Source: Candidatus Undinarchaeales archaeon (lineage in GTDB: Archaea > SpSt-1190 > JASMDC01). From it: a stretch of 64,000 nt of DNA. This document shows positions 7,705 through 15,795 of this stretch, in pieces. Location: assembly GCA_030753015.1 (NCBI GenBank), contig JASMDC010000014.1, positions 16,440-80,439 on the forward strand, in the 5' to 3' direction. The number at the start of each line of letters is the position of its first letter. Positions within the stretch are counted from its first letter, which is position 1. The notes under the pieces were generated by a model, which had not been told where the DNA came from, did no database searches, and saw only the letters and a program-made list of their open reading frames with translations. Position numbers and translations under genes: made by a program.

Positions 7705-9579
7705 ATGACGGAGGCCAAACAATCCATCGATGCTGTCATTGAGGTATCGTTCGAGGGGGGCCACAAGGTAGGGGGCATCTATACGGTGCTCCTTTCCAAG
7801 TCCGAACAGATGCGACGTAATTGGGGCGATAATTACTTCCTCATCGGATTCTACTGGCCCGACGATGCACGGACCGAGCTCGTACCCGAGGAACCACCTC
7901 CAGAGGTCGTTCCCGCTCTCAAGCGTCTTGCTGACAGGGGTATCATATGCCATTGGGGGCGCTGGGTCAGGGGTAGCAATGTGCGCCTCATCCTCGTGGA
8001 GGCCGGGGATTACATCATGAATGACGTACCGTCGGAGAACGGTGCCGATAAGCGTATCAACATCCTCAAGTGGGACCTCTGGAAGAAGTATGGCGTTGAC
8101 TCCATGATGATGGGTCATGACTTCAACGAGCCCATCGGGTGGTCCACTGCATGCGGCGAGGTCATCGAAGAGCTCACTCAGTCTCCGTTGCTCAAGGGTA
8201 AGCGGGTCGTCGCACAGTTCCACGAGTGGCTCGCAGGAGGCGCCCTCCTTCATCTTCACAAGAAGAAATCACCAGTGGGCCTCGTGTTCACGACCCACGC
8301 TACTATCCTTGGTCGATCCATCGCCTCGTCCGGCCGGGACCTCTTCCGCATGGTGTTCGAAGGGTCCAAGAAGGGCTCTGTCGTCGATCCCCATGAGGCG
8401 TACAACTACAAGTGTGAGGGAAAACACTTGATGGAGGTGGCCTGTGCCAAGAACGCTGATGCGTTCACGACGGTCAGCAAGACTACCGCCAAGGAGGCTC
8501 AGTTCATCCTTGGCCAGAAGGTGGACGCTGTCCTGCCCAACGCTCTCGACTTCTCCACGTTCGGGTCCGCTCAGAAGCTCTCGGTGAGCCATGCCAAGAA
8601 CAGGAAGAAGGTGAAGCGGTTCCTCCGATCGTACTTCGCTCCCTTCTACGACATAAACCTCCTGGGATGCCTCATCTTCTATACATGCGGACGGTACGAG
8701 TTCAGCAACAAGGGCATGGATATCTTCATCGATGCGCTCGGTGAGCTGAACAAGCGTCTGAAGAAACAGAAGGACACGAATGAGGTCTATGCCTTCGTCT
8801 GGGTCCCTTCCGGAATAGCCGGGATGAAGGACTGGGTGCTCCGCACAAAGGTCATGCTCGACCGCATAGAGGAGCTGGTGGACGAGGAGCTGGAGAACGT
8901 CCGGTTCGAGCTCATCGACTCCATCACGTCCCAGGACATGAAGGCCTTGAAAAAAGGTACCAAGGTCTCCGACAGGTTCGTGGCCGATGTCACCGGTCTC
9001 GTGGGCCAGTTCAAGAGAGAAGGTGCGCCCCCCCACTGCGCCTTCAACCTCATGTACGATGAGAACCACGATATGGTCATAAACCATCTCAAGCGTGCAG
9101 GGCTCAACAACGGTCAGAAGGACAAGGTCCGCGTGATCCACTACCCCTCCTACCTGACCAAATCGGACCAGGTGCTCGGGCTCTCCTATTACGAGGCCCT
9201 CAATGCAGGTGACATGGGCGTGTTCCCGTCCCGTTACGAGCCGTGGGGGTACACACCCGCCGAGGCCGCAGCACAGATGGCGCTCTCGGTGACCACTGAT
9301 CAGGCCGGTTTCGGCCAGTTCGTGCTGGAGAACACCAAGGGCAAGAAGGGCAACGGCATCCAAGTGCTCGCCATGGAGGGCAAGAAGCGCTCCGACGTCG
9401 TCACTCAGCTAGCGGACTTCATGGAGGAGGTCGCACTCATGGACAAGGGCGACCTCATCGAGCTCAAGCTCAATGGCCGCGACATCGCCGAGCTGTCCGA
9501 CTGGCGGCGGCAGATCGAGAACTATATCACCGCTTATGGGCTTGCACTAAAGGGCTCGATCAAGAGGGTCAAATCCTGA
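7705..9579 (+). CDS. GT3 (eukaryote-type) glycogen synthase-like glycosyltransferase
   Basis: 624 residues. The N-terminus (IDAVIEVSFEGGHKVGGIYT) matches the start of fungal/animal glycogen synthases, where the conserved Lys-Val-Gly-Gly-Ile-Tyr-Thr contacts the nucleotide sugar. The C-terminal Rossmann half carries SRYEPWGYTPAE (the glutamate is E512), the family hallmark, followed by TTDQAGFG. This is the GT3 family, not the GT5 GlgA type of bacteria and many archaea. It should extend alpha-1,4-glucan from UDP-glucose. The Arg-rich regulatory region of eukaryotic enzymes is not evident. No branching or debranching enzyme lies nearby. Leaderless start at 7705. Confidence 0.85.
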   Translation: MTEAKQSIDAVIEVSFEGGHKVGGIYTVLLSKSEQMRRNWGDNYFLIGFYWPDDARTELVPEEPPPEVVPALKRLADRGIICHWGRWVRGSNVRLILVEAGDYIMNDVPSENGADKRINILKWDLWKKYGVDSMMMGHDFNEPIGWSTACGEVIEELTQSPLLKGKRVVAQFHEWLAGGALLHLHKKKSPVGLVFTTHATILGRSIASSGRDLFRMVFEGSKKGSVVDPHEAYNYKCEGKHLMEVACAKNADAFTTVSKTTAKEAQFILGQKVDAVLPNALDFSTFGSAQKLSVSHAKNRKKVKRFLRSYFAPFYDINLLGCLIFYTCGRYEFSNKGMDIFIDALGELNKRLKKQKDTNEVYAFVWVPSGIAGMKDWVLRTKVMLDRIEELVDEELENVRFELIDSITSQDMKALKKGTKVSDRFVADVTGLVGQFKREGAPPHCAFNLMYDENHDMVINHLKRAGLNNGQKDKVRVIHYPSYLTKSDQVLGLSYYEALNAGDMGVFPSRYEPWGYTPAEAAAQMALSVTTDQAGFGQFVLENTKGKKGNGIQVLAMEGKKRSDVVTQLADFMEEVALMDKGDLIELKLNGRDIAELSDWRRQIENYITAYGLALKGSIKRVKS

Positions 9580-9674
9580 GCGCTGACGGATCGACCCGCA
9601 AGAAGCGGGTCAAGGAGCGTAAGCCGACCGAGAAGCTCGTCCCCAAGGATATACCCGAGGACGAAGGCTCTTGC

Positions 9675-11246
9675 ATGAGCGTGCGGCGCGCGGTGTTCAT
9701 CGCGCTCTTCACCACGGGCGCTGCCGCGATGATCTATGAGATAGTGCTCCTGCGGGAACTGGCCATCGTGCTGGGCGCCACCGAGACGGCTGCGGGCATC
9801 ATCCTCTCCACCTTCATGGCGGGACTTGCCATCGGTAGCAAAGCGTTCGGTGGTTACTCGGAGCGTGTCGAGGACCCTACCGGCCTGTTCATCCGTATGG
9901 AGCTCGCGATCGCTGCCTGCGCCTTCTACCTCTTACCCATTGCACGGATGCTCCCGCAGGTCCATGACTGGACGGTCGAGCTGTTCATCGCAGTGATGGC
10001 CTTATTGCCGCCCACCATCCTCATGGGCGGTGAGCTGCCCGTGGCGGGACGATTGCTCGCCCAGGAGGACCGTCGGCGTGGCGAGGAGGAGCGGACGGGA
10101 GAATATATCGGCTACGCCTACTCGGCCGATACGCTTGGAGGTATCGTCGGCGCCGCTGCCACGGGACTGGTCCTCATCCCCTATCTCGGCGCCATCAAGA
10201 CTATGTTGCTGGGCGCGATGCTCAATGTGCTCTCCGGTGCTGTCCTTGCTGTGCGTCGGACGCTCCCCCGAGGGGAAGTGCCCGTTATGGCCGCACTCCC
10301 TCTCGCCATCCTGCTCATCGTGGGCCTGCAGGCGATGGATATAACCAGCATCGAGCTTCAGCTCGTCAATCGCATCTACGAGTACCGTGTCATCTATACC
10401 GAGCAGACCGTTTACCAGCGCATCGATATTATCAACCACACCGATTTCGGAAAGTCCCTCTTCCTCAACGGGCAGCTCCAGATGACCGTCGAGGACGAGC
10501 CCATGTACCATGAGAACCTAATACATCCGGCCATGGTGGCCCATCCGTTGCCACGGCGTGTGCTCATCATCGGCGGAGGCGACGGGGGCGCGCTCAGGGA
10601 GGTGCTCAAGCACGGTCCCGAGGAGGTCACCCTCGTCGAGCTCGACGAGCGAGTGGTGAGCGTCGCGCGTGATCTCCTCCCCGAGGTGAACCAGGGCGCT
10701 TTCGATGATCCCAGGGTCACCCTTGAGTTCAACGACGGGCGTTACGTGCTCAAGTCGGCGGTCGAAGCTGGAAGAACGTGGGACGTGATCATATGCGACC
10801 TCTCCGATCCTACGACCGGACCGGTGGCCATGCTCTACACCCGTGAGTTCTACCAGCTGGTGAAATCGGCGCTGGACGATGGCGGTGTGTTCATCACCCA
10901 GGCGACCTCGCCCTATTGGTATCCCGATGCATACGCGTCCATCACCCGCACGCTGGCCGACTCGTTCACAGTGGTCCATCCCATGGTAACATGGGTACCC
11001 ACCTTCGGGATGTGGGGGTACGTGGTTGCTTCGAACGGTCCTGATCCTGCGACCATGTCCACCGAAGAGATCATTTCGCGACTCCGGGAACGTGACATCA
11101 CTACAACTCATTACACAGCGCGCGCACATGCACGCCTCTTCATCCTCCCGGGATCGGTCGAGACGGCCCTTGCGAATCCCAAGGTACCTGTATCAACCGA
11201 CGACAATCCCTTCGTTCTCTATGCCATGCAAGAGGAGGACGATTAA
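9675..11246 (+). CDS. membrane-bound spermidine synthase-like (aminopropyltransferase-type) protein
   Basis: 523 residues. Residues 1-235 contain about seven membrane segments with the transporter-like motif MAGLAIGSKAFGGY. Residues 240-500 form a spermidine synthase/SAM-methyltransferase fold: LIIGGGDGGALREVLKH glycine loop, VELDERVV acidic end of strand 2, FNDGRYVL and CDLSDPTTGP (the catalytic-aspartate region). Fusions of this kind are common in prokaryotes but their substrate is mostly unknown, so polyamine synthesis is not assured. The 95 bp gap before the ATG stays open in frame and would read as a Lys/Arg-rich tail, but no ATG, GTG or TTG opens it. Confidence 0.8.
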   Translation: MSVRRAVFIALFTTGAAAMIYEIVLLRELAIVLGATETAAGIILSTFMAGLAIGSKAFGGYSERVEDPTGLFIRMELAIAACAFYLLPIARMLPQVHDWTVELFIAVMALLPPTILMGGELPVAGRLLAQEDRRRGEEERTGEYIGYAYSADTLGGIVGAAATGLVLIPYLGAIKTMLLGAMLNVLSGAVLAVRRTLPRGEVPVMAALPLAILLIVGLQAMDITSIELQLVNRIYEYRVIYTEQTVYQRIDIINHTDFGKSLFLNGQLQMTVEDEPMYHENLIHPAMVAHPLPRRVLIIGGGDGGALREVLKHGPEEVTLVELDERVVSVARDLLPEVNQGAFDDPRVTLEFNDGRYVLKSAVEAGRTWDVIICDLSDPTTGPVAMLYTREFYQLVKSALDDGGVFITQATSPYWYPDAYASITRTLADSFTVVHPMVTWVPTFGMWGYVVASNGPDPATMSTEEIISRLRERDITTTHYTARAHARLFILPGSVETALANPKVPVSTDDNPFVLYAMQEEDD

Positions 11247-11313
11247 CGCTCATTATTCGATCCCGGGGCCCTTCCGGTCGTGGTACGGACGCCCAATACG
11301 ATCAGTACAATAG

Positions 11314-11322
11314 GTTTTTAAG
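11314..11322 (+). promoter_or_regulatory. TATA box of the pilin-like operon
   Basis: GTTTTTAAG about 29 nt before ATG 11348; the only promoter seen for the three overlapping pilin-like genes. Confidence 0.6.
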
Positions 11323-11347
11323 CCACACCACCATAGGCTCTAACAGG

Positions 11348-11839
11348 ATGAGTGGGCACCTTATGCGTAGGAATCTCACCCTCGGCGATGGAGGTCAGTT
11401 CTCTCTTGAGTTCCTGCTCGCCCTCTCGGTCGGTGTCGTCATCCTCGGGTTCGCCGCGTTCCTCAACACCTACAACTGGCGCAACACGCGTACCAATCTC
11501 GACATCCGCGCGACCGAGTCCTTTGTCGACACGGTCGCTGCCAGGGTGTTCGAGGCCAAGGCCATGGGCAGTAACGCGTCGGTCCTTTCCATCCCCATGA
11601 GGGCGCCGGTTGCGGGCATTCGTATAACCAAGCGCGAGACCAATGATCCGGACATGACGGTGCTCAGGTTCCTCATAGAGGACCAGGAACGGTTCCCCTC
11701 CGGTGCGTTCATCGACAAGACCCTACTGTTGAACCCCGACCTCGTGCTTCCGGATAACACCACTCTGTTCAACCAGAACGACATCATACTTGTATGGAGC
11801 GACAGGCAGGGCCGTATTCGTGTGGGTGATTCGCGATGA
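11348..11839 (+). CDS. class III signal peptide pilin-like protein
   Basis: 163 residues. The N-terminus reads GGQFSLEFLLALSVGVVIL: glycine before Gln, then the Q-x-S-x-E-F motif and a hydrophobic helix. This is the class III archaeal prepilin signature, cut before Gln by an EppA-type peptidase so that the hydrophobic helix stays as assembly core. The remaining 130 residues are a small beta-rich ectodomain without cysteines. First gene of three coupled genes; its stop overlaps the next start as ATGA. No assembly ATPase or TadC-like platform gene is in the window. Confidence 0.75.
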   Translation: MSGHLMRRNLTLGDGGQFSLEFLLALSVGVVILGFAAFLNTYNWRNTRTNLDIRATESFVDTVAARVFEAKAMGSNASVLSIPMRAPVAGIRITKRETNDPDMTVLRFLIEDQERFPSGAFIDKTLLLNPDLVLPDNTTLFNQNDIILVWSDRQGRIRVGDSR

Positions 11840-12645
11840 GGACCTCACGCAGGGGATCTGCGACTCAAGAGCTCCTCTTCATGGTCACGGTGTACATAAT
11901 CGCTGTCGGATCCCTGGGCTCCTTCATGTCCATGCAGCACCGGCAATACTCCGCCCATGCTGACTATGAGAGCGCTGCCGTCACTGGCCGGCAGCTTAAA
12001 ACGGCCATTGACCGTCTCTCGAGCCACAACGGCACGGTGAAGATGCACATACCGTGCAATCCGAACGAGACCGTCTCGATAGAGTCGGTCACTACGGGTA
12101 AGTTCATCATGATGATCGGTGAAGAGGAGATCACACGCTCCGTGCTCAGGGTCCACCCATCACCGAACAGCACCATCGACTTCCAGCAACATTTCGCCCT
12201 CATCAGGTTCGACCTTTCCAATGATATGGCCGCGCGTATGAAGGAAGTGACGTGCGCCATGGGGTTCCAGCCCAATCCGAATCCCCCTGGCGGTGGTGGC
12301 TGTACACAGTTCTTGGACAAGCTCTTGCATATCTTCCTTGAGGGTGAGCTCTACCGCTCCATCTACATATGTGAGGAACTGCACTGCAAGGCCGCAACGA
12401 CACTCACCATCCACGTCACTTCGGATGATAACGACGTGCTCAGGAACGACTTCAACAAGATCAAGTCCATCCTCGAGATGGAGGGCAAGGAGCTCCGCAT
12501 CACCGTGACGAACAAGCGCAACCAGGATATCATCCTGTCGAGCAATAAAGGCAGTCTTCAGGACATGTCGCTATCACCTACGACCTGCACGACGGCGAGG
12601 TTCCAGACCCTGTGCGTCAGCTCCTACGACGGGAGATGCCCATGA
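11836..12645 (+). CDS. pilin-like exported protein with ATQE-type N-terminus
   Basis: 269 residues. The N-terminus (RRGSATQELLFMVTVYIIAVGS) has the basic stretch, the small residue before a polar pair and Glu at position +5 relative to a hydrophobic helix, as in prepilins, but lacks the exact Q-x-S-x-E order. The ectodomain is about 230 residues with cysteines at CNPNE, TCAMG, GGGCTQ, YICEELHC and near the end, so disulfides are likely. It overlaps its neighbours by 4 bp at both ends, implying translational coupling. Probably another subunit of the same filament or surface complex; no known family recognised. Confidence 0.65.
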   Translation: MRTSRRGSATQELLFMVTVYIIAVGSLGSFMSMQHRQYSAHADYESAAVTGRQLKTAIDRLSSHNGTVKMHIPCNPNETVSIESVTTGKFIMMIGEEEITRSVLRVHPSPNSTIDFQQHFALIRFDLSNDMAARMKEVTCAMGFQPNPNPPGGGGCTQFLDKLLHIFLEGELYRSIYICEELHCKAATTLTIHVTSDDNDVLRNDFNKIKSILEMEGKELRITVTNKRNQDIILSSNKGSLQDMSLSPTTCTTARFQTLCVSSYDGRCP

Positions 12646-13226
12646 TGCGGCGCAGGCTCGCTCTTGCCCGACGTGGGCAGGTCTTCGCCATGGATGGTCT
12701 GCTGGCGATAGTTATCATCCTGCTCCTCGTATCACTCATCCGCTCGGCCCGCACTCGTCTTGCCACCGAACGCTCCGAGTGGGCGGCCCGGTTCCAGCTG
12801 GAGAAGAACGCCAACGACCTCATCGACGCCCTGGTGCGAGAACCGGGTCAGCTCTTGAGCGGCGCTGTATGGGAATGCGTTCCACCGACATGTGCGGTCT
12901 CCACGATCAGACGCCCGGGTCTTGCCTACATCGATCCGGTCCGTAACCTTGAGAGACCATCAGTGCTCGATCAGCGCAAGGTCAATGCCTTCTTCACGGA
13001 CCATGTCACCGACTCTGAGGAGCTCATCAAGGACTTCGCACCTTATGTCCATATACAACTCGCACCGAACCGTGGAGCTGGTGGCCTCACCATCGAGATC
13101 GGGGACACTAACCGCACGACCAATCCCCGACTCGAGAAGGTGAGCATCACACGGGTAGTTGTAGTGCTCGAACCCGGGAGCGGTTCGCGGCGCACGGAGT
13201 TCCTGACGCTCACGTTGGCCCAGTGA
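12642..13226 (+). CDS. pilin-like exported protein, third gene of the cluster
   Basis: 194 residues. The start at 12642 overlaps the previous stop (ATGA) and has GGGAG seven bases before it; upstream in-frame ATGs lie inside the preceding gene. The N-terminus RRGQVFAMDGLLAIVIILLL again has Gly-Gln after basic residues followed by a hydrophobic helix, so it should be processed like the first gene. The ectodomain of about 155 residues has two cysteines in VWECVPPTCAVS. Three different pilin-like subunits in one operon suggest a minor-pilin or pseudopilin complex. The next gene is convergent and 1 bp away. Confidence 0.65.
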   Translation: MMRRRLALARRGQVFAMDGLLAIVIILLLVSLIRSARTRLATERSEWAARFQLEKNANDLIDALVREPGQLLSGAVWECVPPTCAVSTIRRPGLAYIDPVRNLERPSVLDQRKVNAFFTDHVTDSEELIKDFAPYVHIQLAPNRGAGGLTIEIGDTNRTTNPRLEKVSITRVVVVLEPGSGSRRTEFLTLTLAQ

Positions 13227-13227
13227 T

Positions 13228-13725
13228 TCAACCGCGCCGTGTCTTGACAAGGGCAACCTGGAAGCCAATGAATGCCAAGATTAGCACACCGATGAACACT
13301 GTCATCGATTCCTGCACGAACTTGAGCTTGAAACCCATATACACGAAGGTCAGCCCCCCGATCGCGAAACAGGATCCTGAGACCACCTCGAGCATCCGGC
13401 CGAGCTTCTCCTGTTCTCGCATCCCCCTGTAATAGGTCGCGAAGAGGTAGCATACTGCCGCGAGGAAGAAGAACTGTGACGACCAGTAGTAGGAGGTGAC
13501 AAGTTGGCCCAGAGTGTCGCGGGCCTTGTCGGCACCCTCGGAGAGCACGATGTACTCTGCCTTATAGGATACCATATTGACGCGGAATAGGATCGTGACC
13601 ATGAAGAACCCGACAACGAGGCATACTGAGAAGGTGAGCCGCTCGATCGAGCGAAGCCGGTCCTCCAAAGCGACCAGCATCTCGAGGATCTTGTCCTGCC
13701 GCTCGTCCGACGTCTTCCCAGGCAT
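13228..13725 (-). CDS. small four-helix membrane protein
   Basis: 165 residues from ATG 13725. A short soluble helix (KILEMLVALEDRLRSIERL) is followed by four hydrophobic segments: FSVCLVVGFFMVTILF, SSQFFFLAAVCYLFA, FAIGGLTFVYMGF and FIGVLILAFIGFQVAL, with a basic C-terminus. No family recognised. It shares the TATA element at 13748-13755 with the divergent membrane regulator, 52 bp away, so the two are probably expressed together, and its C-terminus abuts the pilin-like operon. Longer in-frame starts upstream lie beyond the promoter and inside the neighbouring gene. Confidence 0.6.
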   Translation of the reverse strand: MPGKTSDERQDKILEMLVALEDRLRSIERLTFSVCLVVGFFMVTILFRVNMVSYKAEYIVLSEGADKARDTLGQLVTSYYWSSQFFFLAAVCYLFATYYRGMREQEKLGRMLEVVSGSCFAIGGLTFVYMGFKLKFVQESMTVFIGVLILAFIGFQVALVKTRRG

Positions 13726-13747
13726 GGCCTTGGCAGGTCCAACAAGC

Positions 13748-13755
13748 TTTATATT
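13748..13755. promoter_or_regulatory. TATA element shared by two divergent leaderless genes
   Basis: TTTATATT with TATA centre at 13751.5, exactly midway between the start codons at 13725 (minus) and 13778 (plus). Each gene is about 26 nt from the centre, the spacing expected for leaderless archaeal genes. No second TATA box fits in the 52 bp gap. Confidence 0.6.
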
Positions 13756-13777
13756 GATTCGCGGCATGCTCTCGACC

Positions 13778-14608
13778 ATGGGGTATCGGCGTATTCTGTT
13801 GGTCGCGGCGACCGTGCTCCTTCTTCTCGCTTCTGCCGCATGCGAGGTCACTGACGTGACGCTCACCTGTTCGATAGAGGGCGATACTTCTCGATGCGTA
13901 CTCACGGGAGGGCGGACGCTCGAGCCCCACTTCGGTATCTTGCAGCGTGCACAGGAGCACTCCTTTGAGGGTGAAGACCTTCGATACACCGTTGATAACA
14001 TCTTCCCCCTGGAGGGGCACGCGCTCCTGGTCGATATATTCGAACCTACCTGTATCCTGCGTGACCTTTCGATCACTTATGACCTCGGCTCTTACGAGGT
14101 GGTCATCGACAACAGCTCGATACGCTCTCTCCCCCTCCCCCCGGATCTGAGGGTCCTCGAAGGCAAGGTCGAGCTCAAACGGACCATCCATGACGGTACG
14201 CTCACTATCGTGGTCCCCCTTCGGCGACGACAGGGCCGTGTGCTCTCGTCCTTGTTCGATATCTTTCTCGCGCTATATGCTGCAGCAATTATCATCATCA
14301 TACTGGTCTTCTCCAGGTCCATCGAGAAGCAGCGTGAAAAAGAGACAACTCCGCGCACGACCCGCGAGGACTTCTCATATCTTCTTGCGATGCTTACCAA
14401 GGACGAGGAGATGGTGCTCGATACACTGCTTGGGAGCGAGGGTATGACACAGCGTGAGGTGAGACGCACGACCGGCTTCTCCGCACCCAAGTTGACCCGC
14501 ATCCTCGCAGGGCTCGAGGGACGCAGCATCATCCGTCGAGAACCCGTCGGAAGGACCAAGAAGGTCTACCTATCCGGCGAGGTGAAGTACCAGAAACGAG
14601 GGATGTAG
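13778..14608 (+). CDS. membrane-spanning winged-helix (MarR-like) regulator with exported sensor domain
   Basis: 276 residues from ATG 13778; ATG 13766 is too close to the TATA box. Order: signal peptide (RRILLVAATVLLLLASAACE), ectodomain to about residue 165 with four cysteines, one membrane helix (LYAAAIIIIILVFS), then a cytoplasmic winged helix (EEMVLDTLLGSEGMTQREV, recognition helix FSAPKLTRILAGLEGRSII, wing PVGRTKKVYL). A one-protein receptor that would sense outside and bind DNA inside, resembling DUF7343-type archaeal proteins. Its position beside the pilin-like operon suggests it regulates surface structures; that is inference. Confidence 0.7.
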   Translation: MGYRRILLVAATVLLLLASAACEVTDVTLTCSIEGDTSRCVLTGGRTLEPHFGILQRAQEHSFEGEDLRYTVDNIFPLEGHALLVDIFEPTCILRDLSITYDLGSYEVVIDNSSIRSLPLPPDLRVLEGKVELKRTIHDGTLTIVVPLRRRQGRVLSSLFDIFLALYAAAIIIIILVFSRSIEKQREKETTPRTTREDFSYLLAMLTKDEEMVLDTLLGSEGMTQREVRRTTGFSAPKLTRILAGLEGRSIIRREPVGRTKKVYLSGEVKYQKRGM

Positions 14609-14666
14609 TGTAAATTTGGGTTATTGAGCCCGAGGGGTTCTAGCCCTGTGGTGCCTGCTCCTGTTG

Positions 14667-15683
14667 CTATTGAGGAGCATACCCTTGCTCTGGCGCCTGT
14701 TTCCGATCTGGTTCCGACGGCCCTACGCCGTCCGCTTTATTCCCGACCTCTCCGGCCGCGACATCGGCGATGAGGTTCTTGAAGCTGTCCTCGGATTTCG
14801 TTGCGGTCTTCATTTCCGCCCCTTCATTGAGCCCGGACGTGTACTTGTACTCGCCGCTGTACGCGATGCAGTTCTTGCAGCAGTAGTTCGTACCGTCGTT
14901 GATGAAGCAAACCGAACACACCTTCGACTTGCACTGTGGGCACTCGAAGAGATCTTCCTTCTCCTCGTTGCACACAGCACATATATCGGCCTTCTTCCTC
15001 TTGATGATCCCCATCTTGTAGAGAACGATGACGATAGCCAGAACGATAACGATAAAACCGATCGCGAACTGGGTCTGTGATGGATACCATGGGGGGGTCA
15101 TCGTTTCGATCATCTCGGACGTGAGCCCGTAGTGAGCCTCCACGCGGATGAGAAGAATAGCAAGGGCGCTTTCTTCGACGGCGAGCACGACCTGGTTATC
15201 TCCGACCTGGAGAGAACAGTCACCTCCAGTGACGTTGAAAACGTGCCAGTCCTCATCAAGGACAACACATTCATCGTGGGTGATCATTCCGCAATGCATC
15301 TCGATAATGCCCATGTCACAGCAGGACGCGGGATCCGTGTGATCGGTGCAGAATGAGACCTTTATCGATGTGCTGTCAAGCACGCCCTTTTCCCTGTCCG
15401 CTTCGACCGTGGTCCATATCTTGAGCCCGTCCACCTTCACGATCTCGGGAGTGCTCATGGTCAGGACTATCGGTGCTGAGCCATCCGCAGGGATGAACGC
15501 GGCAGCTTCCTTCGAATTGGCACTGCATATAGGTACGGATCCGGGCTGAGAGGGACATCGCATCAGGTTATCGATGAGATTATCGACCCCTCTAGCCACG
15601 ACGTAGTCTGCGGCACCCAGCGCTATCGAGAGAAGTAGTACTGCGACAATTACCCGCACTCCAGACCTTTCTCTCGATTTCAT
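14667..15683 (-). CDS. two-pass membrane protein with Cys-rich ectodomain and cytoplasmic zinc-finger domain
   Basis: 338 residues from ATG 15683, which has GGTGA eight bases upstream; GTG 15695 is an alternative. Segment 1 (VRVIVAVLLLSIALGAADYVV) is a signal anchor. An ectodomain of about 185 residues has many cysteines (SFCTDHTDPASCCDMG, MHCGMITHDEC). Segment 2 (FAIGFIVIVLAIVIVLYKM) leads to a cytoplasmic cluster CAVCNEEKEDLFECPQCKSK and CSVCFINDGTNYCCKNC, eight cysteines or more that fit two zinc sites in a treble-clef or RING/B-box-like finger. A flexible polar tail ends the protein. Function unknown; it looks like a receptor or adaptor. Confidence 0.65.
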   Translation of the reverse strand: MKSRERSGVRVIVAVLLLSIALGAADYVVARGVDNLIDNLMRCPSQPGSVPICSANSKEAAAFIPADGSAPIVLTMSTPEIVKVDGLKIWTTVEADREKGVLDSTSIKVSFCTDHTDPASCCDMGIIEMHCGMITHDECVVLDEDWHVFNVTGGDCSLQVGDNQVVLAVEESALAILLIRVEAHYGLTSEMIETMTPPWYPSQTQFAIGFIVIVLAIVIVLYKMGIIKRKKADICAVCNEEKEDLFECPQCKSKVCSVCFINDGTNYCCKNCIAYSGEYKYTSGLNEGAEMKTATKSEDSFKNLIADVAAGEVGNKADGVGPSEPDRKQAPEQGYAPQ

Positions 15684-15740
15684 CAGGTCACTCACCGCGT
15701 GCGCTGCCGCTGCGCTCTGCCAAATCAGAACGCTTTCTGT

Positions 15741-15748
15741 TTTATAAA
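15741..15748 (-). promoter_or_regulatory. TATA box (palindromic TTTATAAA)
   Basis: Serves the zinc-finger membrane protein. Distance of about 60 nt to the ATG implies a leader of roughly 30 nt, consistent with the GGTGA site. Confidence 0.5.
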
Positions 15749-15795
15749 ACTGAGCCGGGAGCGGACTATTCTCATTCTATAGGTCAGATCACAGA

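Noticed and set aside
8269-9363. 364-codon open frame antisense to the glycogen synthase gene
   Set aside because: Shadow of a well-supported GT3 gene; no promoter or motif.
9580-9674. Lys/Arg-rich N-terminal extension of the aminopropyltransferase-like protein
   Set aside because: The frame is open and the composition tempting, but no ATG, GTG or TTG begins it, and a start would have to lie inside the previous gene.
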